A stretch of 64,000 nt of DNA from Paenibacillus sp. S150 (GTDB lineage: Bacteria; Bacillota; Bacilli; Paenibacillales; Paenibacillaceae): contig NZ_JACBYI010000007.1 of NCBI RefSeq assembly GCF_019352175.1, forward strand, positions 144,723-208,722. The letters are read 5' to 3'. Numbering within the stretch: the first letter of the stretch is position 1; each line of letters starts with the position of its first letter. Shown one piece after another: positions 18,492 to 30,575 of the stretch. Below the pieces are notes generated by a model that did not search any database, was not told the DNA's origin, and was given only the letters and a program-made list of their open reading frames with translations. Position numbers and translations under genes: made by a program.

Positions 18492-18779
18492 TTATGGCTT
18501 CGATGCTACGGCAACCTCGCGCTTTTTTCCCGTCGTTTTCTTATATTTAATTTTTGTGGCTTCTCCCCCCCGAAGATGGCGAATCGATTTGTGATATTCG
18601 AGAATGTGCTTCACCTGATCGGCCAGATCAGGGTTGATCTCGGGCAAACGCTCCGTTAAATCTTTATGCACCGTGCTCTTCGAAACGCCAAATTCCTTGG
18701 CTATGGTCCGGACCGTATGCCTGGTTTCCACGATGCAGCGTCCGATCTTAATCGTCCGTTCCTTGATGTAATCGTGCAC
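18492..18779 (-). CDS. spoIIID: Sporulation transcription factor SpoIIID
   Basis: A mother-cell DNA-binding protein that activates or represses many sigma-E genes. The 95 residues from the GTG at 18779 (HDYIKERTIKIGRCIVE..) match the known protein closely, including the helix-turn-helix TVRTIAKEFGVSKSTVHKDL and the basic helix after YHKSIRHLRGGEATK. The GTG is preferred because GGGAGG lies seven bases upstream, and an in-frame TTG would fall inside that site. A sigma-E promoter lies just upstream. Confidence 0.96.
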   Translation of the reverse strand: MHDYIKERTIKIGRCIVETRHTVRTIAKEFGVSKSTVHKDLTERLPEINPDLADQVKHILEYHKSIRHLRGGEATKIKYKKTTGKKREVAVASKP

Positions 18780-18812
18780 GCTCCCGCCTCCCAACTGTGG
18801 ATAGTTTGGTAC

Positions 18813-18840
18813 ATTATATGAGGGGCGGGCCTATATATTC
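18813..18840 (-). promoter_or_regulatory. Sigma-E promoter of spoIIID
   Basis: On the minus strand GAATATA, 13 bases, CATATAAT. This fits the sigma-E consensus (KMATAWW, 13-15 bases, CATACAAT-like) well. Transcription would start about 27 bases ahead of the GTG. In B. subtilis spoIIID is transcribed by sigma-E, so the match has strong biological sense. A perfect 8-bp inverted repeat (CATATTTC/GAAATATG) lies 65 bases further upstream at 18905-18931. Confidence 0.7.
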
Positions 18841-18944
18841 GCGCTTTCAGGACGTGACAAGCTTCGGAAGGCTCATTTTATTTCCTGGACAACCTAAAAA
18901 GGCCCATATTTCGGTGAAAAGCTGAAATATGCGCTCCCGGTAAA

Positions 18945-18973
18945 TAAAAAAACAGGAGGCTCAGGCCCCCTGT
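18945..18973 (-). terminator. Terminator after spoIIQ
   Basis: ACAGGGGGC, loop CTGA, GCCTCCTGT, then seven T on the minus strand, 14 bases after the spoIIQ stop. Confidence 0.85.
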
Positions 18974-18986
18974 GGAATTTTAAGCT

Positions 18987-19736
18987 TTAGCGCTGCGGCA
19001 GCAAATCCGAAGGATTGACTACCTTGCCATCCTCGTACACTTCGAAGTGCACATGGTTGCCAAGATTCTTCTCGATCTCGCTGCGTCCGGCGGTTGCCAG
19101 CGTGTCGCCCTGCTTCACTTCATCGCCTTGCTTCACCTTGGTCTCGCCGAGGCTTTGGTAGACGGTCTTCAAATTGCCTGCACTTGTAACCTCAACAACC
19201 TTGCCGAATACCGGAACATCTTCAACCCGGGTGACTTCACCGCTGAGTGCGGCTTTTACATCGAACGTCTGATTGTCTTCACGGGCAATATCGATACCGA
19301 CGTTTGGAACGAAGGTGTCATTATACTGCACCATGGCCGCCACATGATTCTCTTCTGTTCCATTCTCGTCATAGAACGGCTTAACCACTTCTACATCTGC
19401 CGGGCTGGCTACCGGCCAAGCCAGGCTCTCTGCCGAAGCAACAACTTCAAGTGCTGCAGGGTCATCCGTGCCTGCGCCTACTCCTGCTTCAGTACCCGTG
19501 CCTGCGGCTTCCTGTGAAACAACGGCGGCGGTGTCCGGATTCAGCGGCTTCTGGCCTGCGTCCTGATAGACCCACACCAAGGTTAGTATAATTGCCGCTG
19601 CCGCCGTGTAGACTGCCGGAAATACCCACCGTTTAGATAACAGTCTGTTCCATGAAGAAGGCTGTGCGCCTGAATCTCCCTGCTTATTTTTGAGAGATTC
19701 ATCATGGTTTGTTTTGTTTTTGTCTTGTTCATTCAT
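18987..19736 (-). CDS. spoIIQ: Stage II sporulation protein SpoIIQ (M23/LytM domain)
   Basis: The forespore membrane protein that meets SpoIIIAH across the two membranes during engulfment. It has a cytoplasmic N-terminus, one membrane span (about residues 33-54, VFPAVYTAAAAIILTLVWVY), an Ala/Gly linker and a C-terminal LytM domain. The later zinc ligands HVHFEVY are present, but the first ligand is lost: the usual HxGxD reads NVGIDIA. The same defect is known in B. subtilis SpoIIQ, so this is a binding rather than a cutting domain. A sigma-F promoter precedes it and a terminator follows. Confidence 0.93.
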   Translation of the reverse strand: MNEQDKNKTNHDESLKNKQGDSGAQPSSWNRLLSKRWVFPAVYTAAAAIILTLVWVYQDAGQKPLNPDTAAVVSQEAAGTGTEAGVGAGTDDPAALEVVASAESLAWPVASPADVEVVKPFYDENGTEENHVAAMVQYNDTFVPNVGIDIAREDNQTFDVKAALSGEVTRVEDVPVFGKVVEVTSAGNLKTVYQSLGETKVKQGDEVKQGDTLATAGRSEIEKNLGNHVHFEVYEDGKVVNPSDLLPQR

Positions 19737-19757
19737 ATGCTTATCACCTCAGTAACC

Positions 19758-19785
19758 AGTGTTACCGGGCGCTTCGCTTTTATAC
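19758..19785 (-). promoter_or_regulatory. Sigma-F promoter of spoIIQ
   Basis: On the minus strand GTATA, 14 bases, GGTAACACT. The -10 fits the sigma-F form GGnnAnAnT exactly and the -35 fits GYATA. The spacer is one base shorter than usual. It sits in the 61-base gap after spoIID, so spoIIQ can be switched on in the forespore independently of spoIID. Confidence 0.65.
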
Positions 19786-19797
19786 GTATCTTTCAAG

Positions 19798-20958
19798 TTA
19801 TTTTTTCAGGAGAGTTGAGACTTGGTTAAAAGAGATCCCGCTGTAGTAGTGTTTGAGAATTTGCGTAGCAGTACTCCCCCCCTTGGCCATGCCGTTGGCC
19901 CCCCATTGGCTCATGCCGACGCCATGTCCGTTTCCATAAGTGGTAATCTGAACTTTGCCGCCCTGCCGCTTCCAGGTGAACTGGCTGGAACGCAGCCCCA
20001 GCTTCTCGCGGACCTCCCGTCCGGTGAACACCGTGCCCCCGATGGATATTTCCTTCACCCGGTGTCCGGCTGTCAAAGACAATACTTCTACAGGCAGTCC
20101 TGATGAGGTGGACGAGGTGACCGGCTTCGCCAGGGAAGAAGCCGCCACATCTCCCGACGCGGGCAGGATTATGTCCGCAAGGCCCAGCTTCTCTATCAGT
20201 TCCGAATTCGAGAACGTATATGTCACCGCCAGATTTGGCGTAATTTGCTGATCCCATGGGCTGGCCACACTCCGCAGGTAAGGTACAGCCGAACTCCAGT
20301 AGTCTTCCGAATTTTCGGTATAGCCACCGCTGGAGGCGAAGAAGGAAGCCGTAATCGGCTGCCCCTGGTAGGTCATGACCACCCCGCGCGTCTCCAGGAC
20401 CGCGCGGCGGACCTTAGCCAGCCCGGCGCTCTTGCCGCCGTGCGCCCACTCCCGTTCCAGCACGTCCCCGGATACATAAGCCTGATGGCTTACTGTATCC
20501 GTCACATCCGCGCCCGGAACGGGCACGCCGCTTCTGTCGCCGGCCAGCAGGCGGCGGACAATGAAGGTGCGCGCCGCGACGGCTTGCGCTTTGAGCGCCT
20601 CCAGCTCAAAGTCGGCCGGCATCTCGGCCGCCACCACGCCGCTGACGTAGTCCTCCAGCGGCAATGTCTCGATTTGTCCGCTATGCGACAAATAGACGGA
20701 GACCTGCGGCTGCGGGGCTTCCTCCGCAGCCGCTCCCGGCGGCGCCGGGGAGGCCGTGGCCTGCGGCACGGCCGGCGGCGCCGGTTGTCCTCCGCGCAGC
20801 GGGACAACGGCCAGCGGCAGCAGCAGCGCCGCCAGCAGGGGCGCTGCGAGCCAGGCGGCGGGCGCCAGCCGCCTGAGCGGGGGCTTCGCGCGCCGCGCGC
20901 GCACGGTGCGGCGCGGCGGGTTCAGTATCCGCCGCAGCAGGTAGCGGTAATCTTTCAT
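19798..20958 (-). CDS. spoIID: Stage II sporulation protein D (lytic transglycosylase)
   Basis: A membrane-anchored peptidoglycan enzyme acting with SpoIIM and SpoIIP in engulfment. It has an Arg-rich N-terminus, a span at residues 33-54, a Pro/Ala linker and then the SpoIID domain. Family phrases are EMPADFELEALKAQAVAARTF (with the catalytic Glu region), FFASSGGYTENSEDYW and GHGVGMSQWGANGMAKGG. The first third is unusually GC-rich (20560-20940, Arg/Ala/Pro codons). The start ATG has a GGAGGGAG site. Gene order murA-spoIID-spoIIQ-spoIIID follows B. subtilis. Confidence 0.93.
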   Translation of the reverse strand: MKDYRYLLRRILNPPRRTVRARRAKPPLRRLAPAAWLAAPLLAALLLPLAVVPLRGGQPAPPAVPQATASPAPPGAAAEEAPQPQVSVYLSHSGQIETLPLEDYVSGVVAAEMPADFELEALKAQAVAARTFIVRRLLAGDRSGVPVPGADVTDTVSHQAYVSGDVLEREWAHGGKSAGLAKVRRAVLETRGVVMTYQGQPITASFFASSGGYTENSEDYWSSAVPYLRSVASPWDQQITPNLAVTYTFSNSELIEKLGLADIILPASGDVAASSLAKPVTSSTSSGLPVEVLSLTAGHRVKEISIGGTVFTGREVREKLGLRSSQFTWKRQGGKVQITTYGNGHGVGMSQWGANGMAKGGSTATQILKHYYSGISFNQVSTLLKK

Positions 20959-21064
20959 CTCTATATCTCCCTCCTACAGTCACCGTTGATTCTTATAGAT
21001 ATGAATTTCCGGCAACTGCTAGAACGCCAAATTGAGAGAAAGAGAGTTCTTCCTAACTTTGCGC

Positions 21065-21170
21065 AAATAAGAAAAACGGCTTCGCCGTCCTCTGAAAGAG
21101 GCGGTATCCGTTTCTCCAAAAATAGAAGGATAATTGATGACGTGAAACATATAAATTCTTATATTTCAAA
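21065..21170 (+). repeat. Dispersed repeat family 1, copy C
   Basis: AAACGGCTTCGCCGTCC, loop, GGCGGTATCCGTTTC, then AATAGAAGGATAAT and the tail GTGAAACATATAAATTC...ATATTTCAAAAAAG. It has the complete palindrome and tail. It fills most of the gap between the murA terminator and spoIID. Confidence 0.75.
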
Positions 21171-21201
21171 AAAGGCCGCCCGCAAAGGGGCATGGCCTTT
21201 A
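21168..21201 (-). terminator. Terminator of murA
   Basis: AAAGGCCATGCCCC pairs with GCGGGCGGCCTTT and is followed on the minus strand by a T run. It is 18 bases beyond the murA stop. Confidence 0.75.
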
Positions 21202-21218
21202 TGCTTTATGATCTGCAA

Positions 21219-22598
21219 TTATACCCAGGTTGGCTGGATCTGAAAGCGGGGTTTAACCTCTTCGCCCTTAAAGGATTCATTTCTGGCCGTTTCCGGCTTG
21301 GGCAATTCTTCCTTCACTGCAGCTGCTGCTTCAGATTCTTCCATGGAAATCCGCCATATGTCCGCACCAAGACCCGACAGCTTCTCGGCCAGATGCACAT
21401 AGCCACGGTCGATGTGATGGGTTCCGCTGACTTCCGTTGTGCCTTCGGCAACAAGTCCTGCCAGAATCAGCGCAGCGCCCGCGCGGAGATCTGTAGCACA
21501 CACTTTGGCGCCGACTAACTGGGCATTGCCGGTCACAATTGCGGAGCGGCCTTCAATCTTGATCTCGGCATTCATGTTGTGGAACTCATCCACATGCATA
21601 AACCGGTTCTCAAATACCGTCTCGGTTACAACGCTGGTGCCTTCCGAACGGAGCAGCAGCGCCATCATTTGCGACTGCATGTCGGTAGGAAAACCAGGGT
21701 AAGGCAATGTCTTCAAATCCACAGCCTTAAGCGGCTTGTCGCTGATTACCCGCACACCGTTTTCATCCGGTATAATGGTAACGCCCATCTCTTCCATTTT
21801 GGCAATCACAGGGCCCAGGTGGTCCGCAATTGCGCCTTCCACGTACACATCCCCGCCTGTAATCGCCGCAGCCGCCATGTAGGTGCCCGCTTCAATCCGG
21901 TCAGGAATCACATGGTGCTTCACGCCATGCAGACGTTCAACGCCTTCGATGCGAATGACTCCGGTTCCCGCTCCGCGCACAACTCCGCCCATCCCGTTCA
22001 GGTAGTTGGCCAAATCCACAATTTCCGGCTCTTTTGCCGCATTCTCAATTACAGTAACGCCTTCGGCGAGTGCCGCCGCCATCATTATGTTTTCGGTCGC
22101 TCCTACGCTCGCCACATCCAGATACACCTTGGCTCCGCGCAGCCGCCCGTTTGATTTCGCTTCAATGTACCCGTGGCCCAAGCTGATCTCGGCACCGAGT
22201 GCTTCAAATCCCTTCAGATGCTGGTCAATCGGTCTTGTACCGATGGCGCAGCCGCCAGGCAAAGAAATCCGTGTCTGCCCCAGTCTGGACAAAAGAGGGC
22301 CCATCACCAAAAAAGAAGCCCGCATTTTTCTTACCCATTCATATGGTGCTTCACAGGAAGTGATGCTCCTGGCATCAACCTTGATGATATCGTTCTGATA
22401 TGTAATACCCGCACCCAGAGATTCCAGCACCTTGCTGATGGTCATTACATCGTCTAGCGGAGGTGCGTCCACAATGACGCTGACTCCTTCTTCTGCCAAT
22501 AGAGAGGCGGCTATGATCGGTAGTACGGAATTTTTTGCGCCGCTAACTTTCACGCTCCCGGTCAATCTGTTGCCACCGCGGACGATAAATTTGCTCAT
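21219..22598 (-). CDS. murA: UDP-N-acetylglucosamine 1-carboxyvinyltransferase MurA
   Basis: Transfers enolpyruvate from PEP to UDP-GlcNAc, the first committed step of peptidoglycan synthesis and the target of fosfomycin. Conserved parts are [17 protein letters not shown] at the start and the loop [15 protein letters not shown] with the catalytic Cys117. The protein has 459 residues, about 30-40 more than usual, because of a C-terminal Glu/Lys-rich tail (after [16 protein letters not shown]) that ends in RFQIQPTWV. The start has a GGAGGG site. It comes 190 bases before DUF1146, as in B. subtilis. Confidence 0.95.
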   Translation of the reverse strand: MSKFIVRGGNRLTGSVKVSGAKNSVLPIIAASLLAEEGVSVIVDAPPLDDVMTISKVLESLGAGITYQNDIIKVDARSITSCEAPYEWVRKMRASFLVMGPLLSRLGQTRISLPGGCAIGTRPIDQHLKGFEALGAEISLGHGYIEAKSNGRLRGAKVYLDVASVGATENIMMAAALAEGVTVIENAAKEPEIVDLANYLNGMGGVVRGAGTGVIRIEGVERLHGVKHHVIPDRIEAGTYMAAAAITGGDVYVEGAIADHLGPVIAKMEEMGVTIIPDENGVRVISDKPLKAVDLKTLPYPGFPTDMQSQMMALLLRSEGTSVVTETVFENRFMHVDEFHNMNAEIKIEGRSAIVTGNAQLVGAKVCATDLRAGAALILAGLVAEGTTEVSGTHHIDRGYVHLAEKLSGLGADIWRISMEESEAAAAVKEELPKPETARNESFKGEEVKPRFQIQPTWV

Positions 22599-22788
22599 TT
22601 CGGTTTCCCTCCGCGTCCATTATTTCTGAAATTATTACCCAGTGTAGAATTCAGTTGTTAAAATTCCTTGTCCTGCGCCCGAGATGCGGGCACGCCCTTA
22701 AACATCAGTGTTGACATAATAAAACCGTATTATTCGACATGTTTTTTACCGCTGAGGCCTAAGACAGATATAACCAAAGCGTCCATTC

Positions 22789-23046
22789 TTAAAACATGTT
22801 GCGGATCTGCCCGCTCCAGCTTAAGTAATCCAGCAGAAACCCGGCAACGAAGTGACCCAGCACGATTGCCAGCAATAAATGCAGCAGTCTTCCCTGAGGG
22901 CTCTTGGGATATCTTATGACCAGATCGAGCTTAAGGTTCTGAAGTGCCCACCAAGATATTGCAATACAAAATAAAGAAACGACCATTGAAATCAAACTGC
23001 TGCTGCCGATTGAGCTTGACAACTCATCATATAACCTTTGATCCAT
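22789..23046 (-). CDS. DUF1146 family small membrane protein (YwzB-like)
   Basis: 85 residues with two membrane spans (SLISMVVSLFCIAISWWAL and LLHLLLAIVLGHFVAGFLLDYL). It is a member of DUF1146 by its spacing and the phrase WWALQNLKLDLVIRYPKSPQGRLL. The family sits between atpC and murA in Bacillus as well. The function is unknown. It starts at an ATG with a GGGGGG site. About 240 bases separate it from the atp operon terminator. Confidence 0.82.
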   Translation of the reverse strand: MDQRLYDELSSSIGSSSLISMVVSLFCIAISWWALQNLKLDLVIRYPKSPQGRLLHLLLAIVLGHFVAGFLLDYLSWSGQIRNMF

Positions 23047-23185
23047 GTTAGCCCCCCGTGTATTAGGTTACTCGGAAATCGACTCTTATATCATACTTGT
23101 GCAGGGGAAAAGAATCCAGTACTTTTACAAATTTTTAAACATTTCAGGCTATGTGAGCTGCGATGTCTGCGAGATGTTCACTTTC

Positions 23186-23255
23186 CAGGCAGAAATGCCT
23201 TGGCCGTCCTTGTTGAAGGACTGCGGCGTTTCAGCAAGAAATATTAAGGATAATG
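23186..23255 (+). repeat. Dispersed repeat family 1, copy G
   Basis: CAGGCAGAAATG, GGCCGTCC, loop, AGGACTGCGGCGTTTCAGC, GAAATATTAAGGATAAT. It matches copy E (47391) over its whole palindrome and the AGAAGGAT-like segment, but lacks the AT tail. It occupies the gap between the DUF1146 gene and the atp operon. Confidence 0.65.
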
Positions 23256-23287
23256 GATAGCGGGCAGCCGATAAAGCCTGTATTCCG

Positions 23288-23319
23288 CAAAAAACGGCCA
23301 AGCCTCAGGCTTGACCGTG
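23288..23319 (-). terminator. Terminator of the atp operon
   Basis: ACGGTCAAGCCT pairs with AGGCTTGGCCGT and is followed on the minus strand by six T. It lies 7 bases beyond the atpC stop. Confidence 0.85.
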
Positions 23320-23325
23320 TCATCA

Positions 23326-23742
23326 TTATTGCTGTCCTTTTCCCGTGGACACTTTGATCCGTGTAACGGCGCGCTGAAGCGCCAGCTCCGCACGGCGGTG
23401 ATCAATTTCATCCTGTTTGCTGCGGGTCTGAAGGCGGCGCTGGGCGCGTTCCCGTGCCGCTTCGGCGCGTTCAACATCGATTTCGGTAGGCAGCTCGGCA
23501 CTTTCGGCCAGAACGGTCACCTTGTCTTTATGCACTTCCAGGAACCCGCCATGAACAGCGACCGTAACTGTAGCACCGTCCGCTTTAATGAACATCGGAG
23601 CAACCTGAAGTGGAGTCACAAGCGGAATGTGTCCCGGCAAGATACCCAGTTCGCCATTAGCTCCTTTTACTGTCAGGCTGTTGACCTGCTTGGAGTAAAC
23701 GAGATGCTCCGGCGTGACAATTTCAAGCAGAAAGGTATTCAC
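23326..23742 (-). CDS. atpC: ATP synthase F1 epsilon subunit
   Basis: The central-stalk subunit that can hold the enzyme in an inhibited state. The N-terminal beta-sandwich (LLEIVTPEHLVYSKQVNSLTV, GELGILPGHIPLVTPL) and the C-terminal helix pair (AEAARERAQRRLQT) are complete. An ATG two codons upstream of the chosen GTG nearly touches AGGAGG, while the GTG at 23742 is seven bases from it, so I prefer the GTG. The longer start would be 23748. It is the last gene of the operon. Confidence 0.93.
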   Translation of the reverse strand: MNTFLLEIVTPEHLVYSKQVNSLTVKGANGELGILPGHIPLVTPLQVAPMFIKADGATVTVAVHGGFLEVHKDKVTVLAESAELPTEIDVERAEAARERAQRRLQTRSKQDEIDHRRAELALQRAVTRIKVSTGKGQQ

Positions 23743-23755
23743 TTTCATTCCTCCT

Positions 23756-23796
23756 CAGAGCTTTACGGAATAAAGCTCGCATCGAAAGCATTATAC
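23756..23796. repeat. Hairpin-forming unit between atpD and atpC
   Basis: AGAGCTTTACGGAATAAAGCT, a small hairpin (AGCTTT/AAAGCT), followed by CGCATCGAAAGCATTATAC. It is about 80% identical to the unit repeated between atpA and atpG at 26242-26402. There is no T run, so it is not a terminator. It is more likely an RNA processing or stability element. Confidence 0.6.
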
Positions 23797-23807
23797 ATAG
23801 TTCAGGG

Positions 23808-25247
<1,440 letters not shown>

Positions 25248-25319
25248 TCACCGCACCGTATAGGCGGGTATATCCCCTTCACATATACGGCACCTGTTTC
25301 TCGTGAAAATATAATCCGA

Positions 25320-25342
25320 AGGTTAAGCGCTGCGCTTAACCT
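25320..25342. other. Perfect 11-bp hairpin between atpG and atpD
   Basis: AGGTTAAGCGC and its exact complement around a single base. It is inside the operon and is not followed by a T run on the minus strand, so it should not terminate. It could mark an RNA cut or protect a 3' end. Confidence 0.55.
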
Positions 25343-25351
25343 AATCCAGCT

Positions 25352-26227
25352 TTAAGACTGCGCGTTCGCTCCGGCTACGATCTCGGTAATTTCCTGCGTA
25401 ATTGCCGCCTGACGGGCACGGTTATACGTAAGTCTAAGTTCTCCGATCATTTTGGACGCGTTCTTCGTTGCACTGCCCATCGCTGTCATCTTCGCACCCA
25501 GCTCACTGGCCTTGCCATCCAGAACCGCGCTGTAAATTAACGTTTCCGCATACTTTGGAAGCAATACTTCGAGTACGCCTTTCGCTGAAGGCTCATACTC
25601 GTACATTGCATGTACCCCCGCTGAACTCTTCTCGTGCTGTTCCACCGCCTCCATAGGCAGCAAACGGTCTATGGTCGGCACCTGGCTGATTGCATTCACG
25701 AACTTGTTATAGCAGATGTACAGTTCGTCATATACACCTGTTTCAAACTGCTGCACCGCCGAATAAGCAATCGACTTGATGTCAGCAAACTTCGGTGTAT
25801 CGGAGAGCTCGGTTAATTCCTCCACGATCGGATATTCACGGCGGCGCAGAAAGTCACGGCCTTTGCGGCCAATAACGAACAGAGCATACTCATCCTGGGA
25901 CTTGTGGCGCTCCGCCAGCAGCAGCGCCACTTTACGCAGGATATTGGCGTTGTATCCGCCTGCCAGCCCCCGGTCGGAGGTTACGATCAGATATGCGGTT
26001 TTCTTCACGGGACGGCTGACCAGCATCGGATGCGATACATCCATTGAACCGGCAGCGATGCTGGTTACGACCTCTTTCAGCTTCTCCGAATAAGGCCGGG
26101 CAGCTTCCGCTTTCTCCTGCGCTTTGCGCAGCTTGGAGGCGGCAACCATCTCCATGGCTTTAGTGATCTGTCTGGTGTTCTGAACGCTTTTGATTTGACG
26201 TTTAATATCACGCATGCTTCTTGCCAT
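25352..26227 (-). CDS. atpG: ATP synthase F1 gamma subunit
   Basis: The rotor shaft. The long N-terminal helix (MRDIKRQIKSVQNTRQITKAMEMVAASKLRKAQ) and C-terminal helix (GELRLTYNRARQAAITQEITEIVAGA) that form the coiled-coil shaft are present, with SDRGLAGGYNANI between. 291 residues, normal length. The start has a GGTGG site. The large upstream gap of 190 bases holds hairpin repeats. Confidence 0.97.
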   Translation of the reverse strand: MARSMRDIKRQIKSVQNTRQITKAMEMVAASKLRKAQEKAEAARPYSEKLKEVVTSIAAGSMDVSHPMLVSRPVKKTAYLIVTSDRGLAGGYNANILRKVALLLAERHKSQDEYALFVIGRKGRDFLRRREYPIVEELTELSDTPKFADIKSIAYSAVQQFETGVYDELYICYNKFVNAISQVPTIDRLLPMEAVEQHEKSSAGVHAMYEYEPSAKGVLEVLLPKYAETLIYSAVLDGKASELGAKMTAMGSATKNASKMIGELRLTYNRARQAAITQEITEIVAGANAQS

Positions 26228-26241
26228 GATTTCACCACCTT

Positions 26242-26402
26242 AGAGCTTTGACGAATAAAGCTAACTTCGCAAGCATAATCTGAGCTTTGACGAAACAGAG
26301 CAGAATCGTCAGCATTTTTCGGGCTTTGACGTTAATCAAGGCCCGGTTTGCAAGCCTATTCGAGAGCTTTGGGCTGAGCCAAAGCCCGGGTTTGGAGCAT
26401 TA
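26242..26402. repeat. Four degenerate 39-41 bp hairpin units between atpA and atpG
   Basis: Units begin near 26242, 26282, 26321 and 26362. The common form is GAGCTTTGACGAA..., then a partial complement, then TCGCAAGCAT. The last has a perfect GCTTTGG/CCAAAGC stem. A relative stands between atpD and atpC. They widen an otherwise compact operon and would fold in the message. Nothing here looks like a gene. Confidence 0.65.
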
Positions 26403-26420
26403 GTAGAGCCGCTGCAGCGC

Positions 26421-28491
<2,071 letters not shown>

Positions 28492-28495
<4 letters not shown>

Positions 28496-28980
28496 GATCG
28501 GCCTCCGACCTCTTTGAGGTATTGATCAACGAGCTTCTCCTGTTCGCCATCGACTTTAACTTCTTTTTCAAGCAGCTTGGAAGCAATACGAACCGATGCT
28601 GTTCCAAGCTCGCTGCGCAAAGCTTCCACAGCTTTGTTCTTCTCGTTATCAATGTCGCGGACAGCATCTTGCTTGAGACGTTCAGCTTCAATCTTGGCCT
28701 GTTCCATCAGACGATCCGCCTGATCGGCGCTCGTTGCCTGCGATTGCTGAATAATTTGCTGCGCCTCCTGGCGTGCCTGCTGCAGGGCTTGCTTCTGTTC
28801 TTCTACATAAGCGACCGCCTGTTCCCGGGTGTTAGCCGCTTCATTCATCTGCTGCATCACCAATTCCCGGCGTTTCTCCATAATTCCGAATAATTTGCTG
28901 AATGCAAATTTACTGAGCAGAAAGTACAGGATTACAAATGCGGCAATTGAAAAAACTATATTGGTCCAAACTATAGTCAC
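28492..28980 (-). CDS. atpF: ATP synthase Fo b subunit
   Basis: The peripheral stalk. One N-terminal membrane span (VFSIAAFVILYFLLSKFAF) is followed by a long charged helix rich in Glu, Gln, Ala and Lys that dimerises (residues 35-150). I choose the GTG at 28980 because AAAGGAG stands eight bases upstream. A GTG three codons earlier lies inside that site. This gives 162 residues. Confidence 0.94.
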
Positions 28981-29057
28981 TGTGGTCACTCCTTTCCGTT
29001 ACCGCGCGTGCGGATATATACAAAAGTAAGGCGCGGATGGCACTTGCCCTCCCCGCC

Positions 29058-29076
29058 AAACCGTAAGGAACGGTTT
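29058..29076. other. Hairpin right after atpE
   Basis: AAACCGT, loop AAGGA, ACGGTTT, ending one base from the atpE stop codon. It lacks a clear T run. A hairpin here could stabilise the atpE message, whose product is needed in many more copies than the other subunits. Confidence 0.5.
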
Positions 29077-29077
29077 A

Positions 29078-29317
<240 letters not shown>

Positions 29318-29375
29318 TCAATTTGTATTTGCTTTTTAATGATATAAAAATCTCCCGAGAAAAGATTACCGGCTG

Positions 29376-29396
29376 CTGCCGTTATCCTCACGGCAG
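29376..29396. other. Hairpin between atpB and atpE
   Basis: CTGCCGT, seven-base loop, ACGGCAG, directly after the atpB stop on the minus strand. There is no T run, so it is inferred to be an RNA stability or processing element. Confidence 0.45.
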
Positions 29397-29400
29397 TTCA

Positions 29401-30168
29401 TTAATGTGCCTCTTCCTCGTGAATCGTCATCTGTGCAATGTACACCATTGTCAGAATCGTAAAGATAAATGCCTGGAGCGCCCCTACAAAGATACTAAAG
29501 CCCTGCCAGACTGCCAAAAATGGAATACTCAGTATTCCCAGCTTCAGAATAACCGTGATCAAAACTTCACCGGCGAAAATATTGGCAAACAAACGGATGG
29601 CAAGCGCCACCGGCTTCGCCAGATTCTCAATGATGTTCAACGGCAGAAAGATGGGAAACGGCTCGATGTAGTGTTTGAAATAATGTTTGCCGTTTTGCTT
29701 GATGCCCAGAAAATTCATCAATATAAAAACGATGATCGCAAGACCTGCAGTGACATTAATATCAGCAGTAGGCGACTTATACCACAACAATTCAACATGT
29801 TCGCCGTGCGCCAGGTTTTTGGTGGCTTCGATAACATGTCCGAAAATGTATACCGGCTTATCGGCTTCAGTGATGAAAGAAAAAGGCAGGCCCAGAAGAT
29901 TGGAGACAAAAATAAACAAAATCAGCGTTAGTCCCAGTGATATGTAGGATTTCCCCTTTTTCAAATCCATGGCACTGCTGATAATTCCTTGTACAAATTC
30001 GACTACCCACTCCATGAAATTCTGGAGCTTGGACGGATTTTCGACAGACAGGCTGCGGACAGACAGCATTACCAGAATGAACACGATAATCGAACTGATC
30101 ACCAGCATCAGAACAGCGGATAGATCAATTGGTATGCCGCCTAAATAGATTAGTGGCATTTCATGCAT
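29401..30168 (-). CDS. atpB: ATP synthase Fo a subunit
   Basis: The stator channel that passes protons to the c ring. 255 residues with five or six membrane spans. The essential Arg is in PVALAIRLFANIFAGE, and the last span has the conserved Gln/Phe pattern AFIFTILTMVYIAQM. The start ATG has an AAAGGAGG site. It follows atpI by about 30 bases. Confidence 0.97.
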   Translation of the reverse strand: MHEMPLIYLGGIPIDLSAVLMLVISSIIVFILVMLSVRSLSVENPSKLQNFMEWVVEFVQGIISSAMDLKKGKSYISLGLTLILFIFVSNLLGLPFSFITEADKPVYIFGHVIEATKNLAHGEHVELLWYKSPTADINVTAGLAIIVFILMNFLGIKQNGKHYFKHYIEPFPIFLPLNIIENLAKPVALAIRLFANIFAGEVLITVILKLGILSIPFLAVWQGFSIFVGALQAFIFTILTMVYIAQMTIHEEEAH

Positions 30169-30197
30169 AGTATCATCCTCCTTTCTGTTTAATCTGG

Positions 30198-30575
30198 CTA
30201 CATTTTCTGCTTTACACTTAAGTAAATCCCTACAGGAATAGAGAGAATTTGGGGGATGAACAGACCGATGATGGTAGCCTCCAGCGAGAAATGCTCAATC
30301 TTGACGGAGAACATAGTAACCAGAATCGCAAAGCAGATCCGTGTAACAAACCCGAGGCTGAATGCCCTTCCCTCCTGGTTCGCAACAGATTCGGCGACCA
30401 TCCGGACTCTGACTGCCAAATACCGGAAATTCACCAATCCCCCCAACAGGCCAAGTGTCATTCCAAGCGTAACAGTACGGGTCTCGTGGTGAAGCGCCCA
30501 TCCCATAAGCAGTCCCGCCATAAGAACAAGGGTGACTTTGGTGACGGCATTGATCATGGGAGTCATATTATCCAT
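30198..30575 (-). CDS. atpI: ATP synthase subunit I (AtpI)
   Basis: A 125-residue protein with four spans. AtpI helps assemble the c ring. The phrase TLGLLGGLVNFRYLAVRV and the ending IGLFIPQILSIPVGIYLSVKQ fit the Bacillus-type ATP synthase I family. It overlaps the upstream atpZ-like gene by 8 bases and shares the operon promoter. Confidence 0.85.
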   Translation of the reverse strand: MDNMTPMINAVTKVTLVLMAGLLMGWALHHETRTVTLGMTLGLLGGLVNFRYLAVRVRMVAESVANQEGRAFSLGFVTRICFAILVTMFSVKIEHFSLEATIIGLFIPQILSIPVGIYLSVKQKM

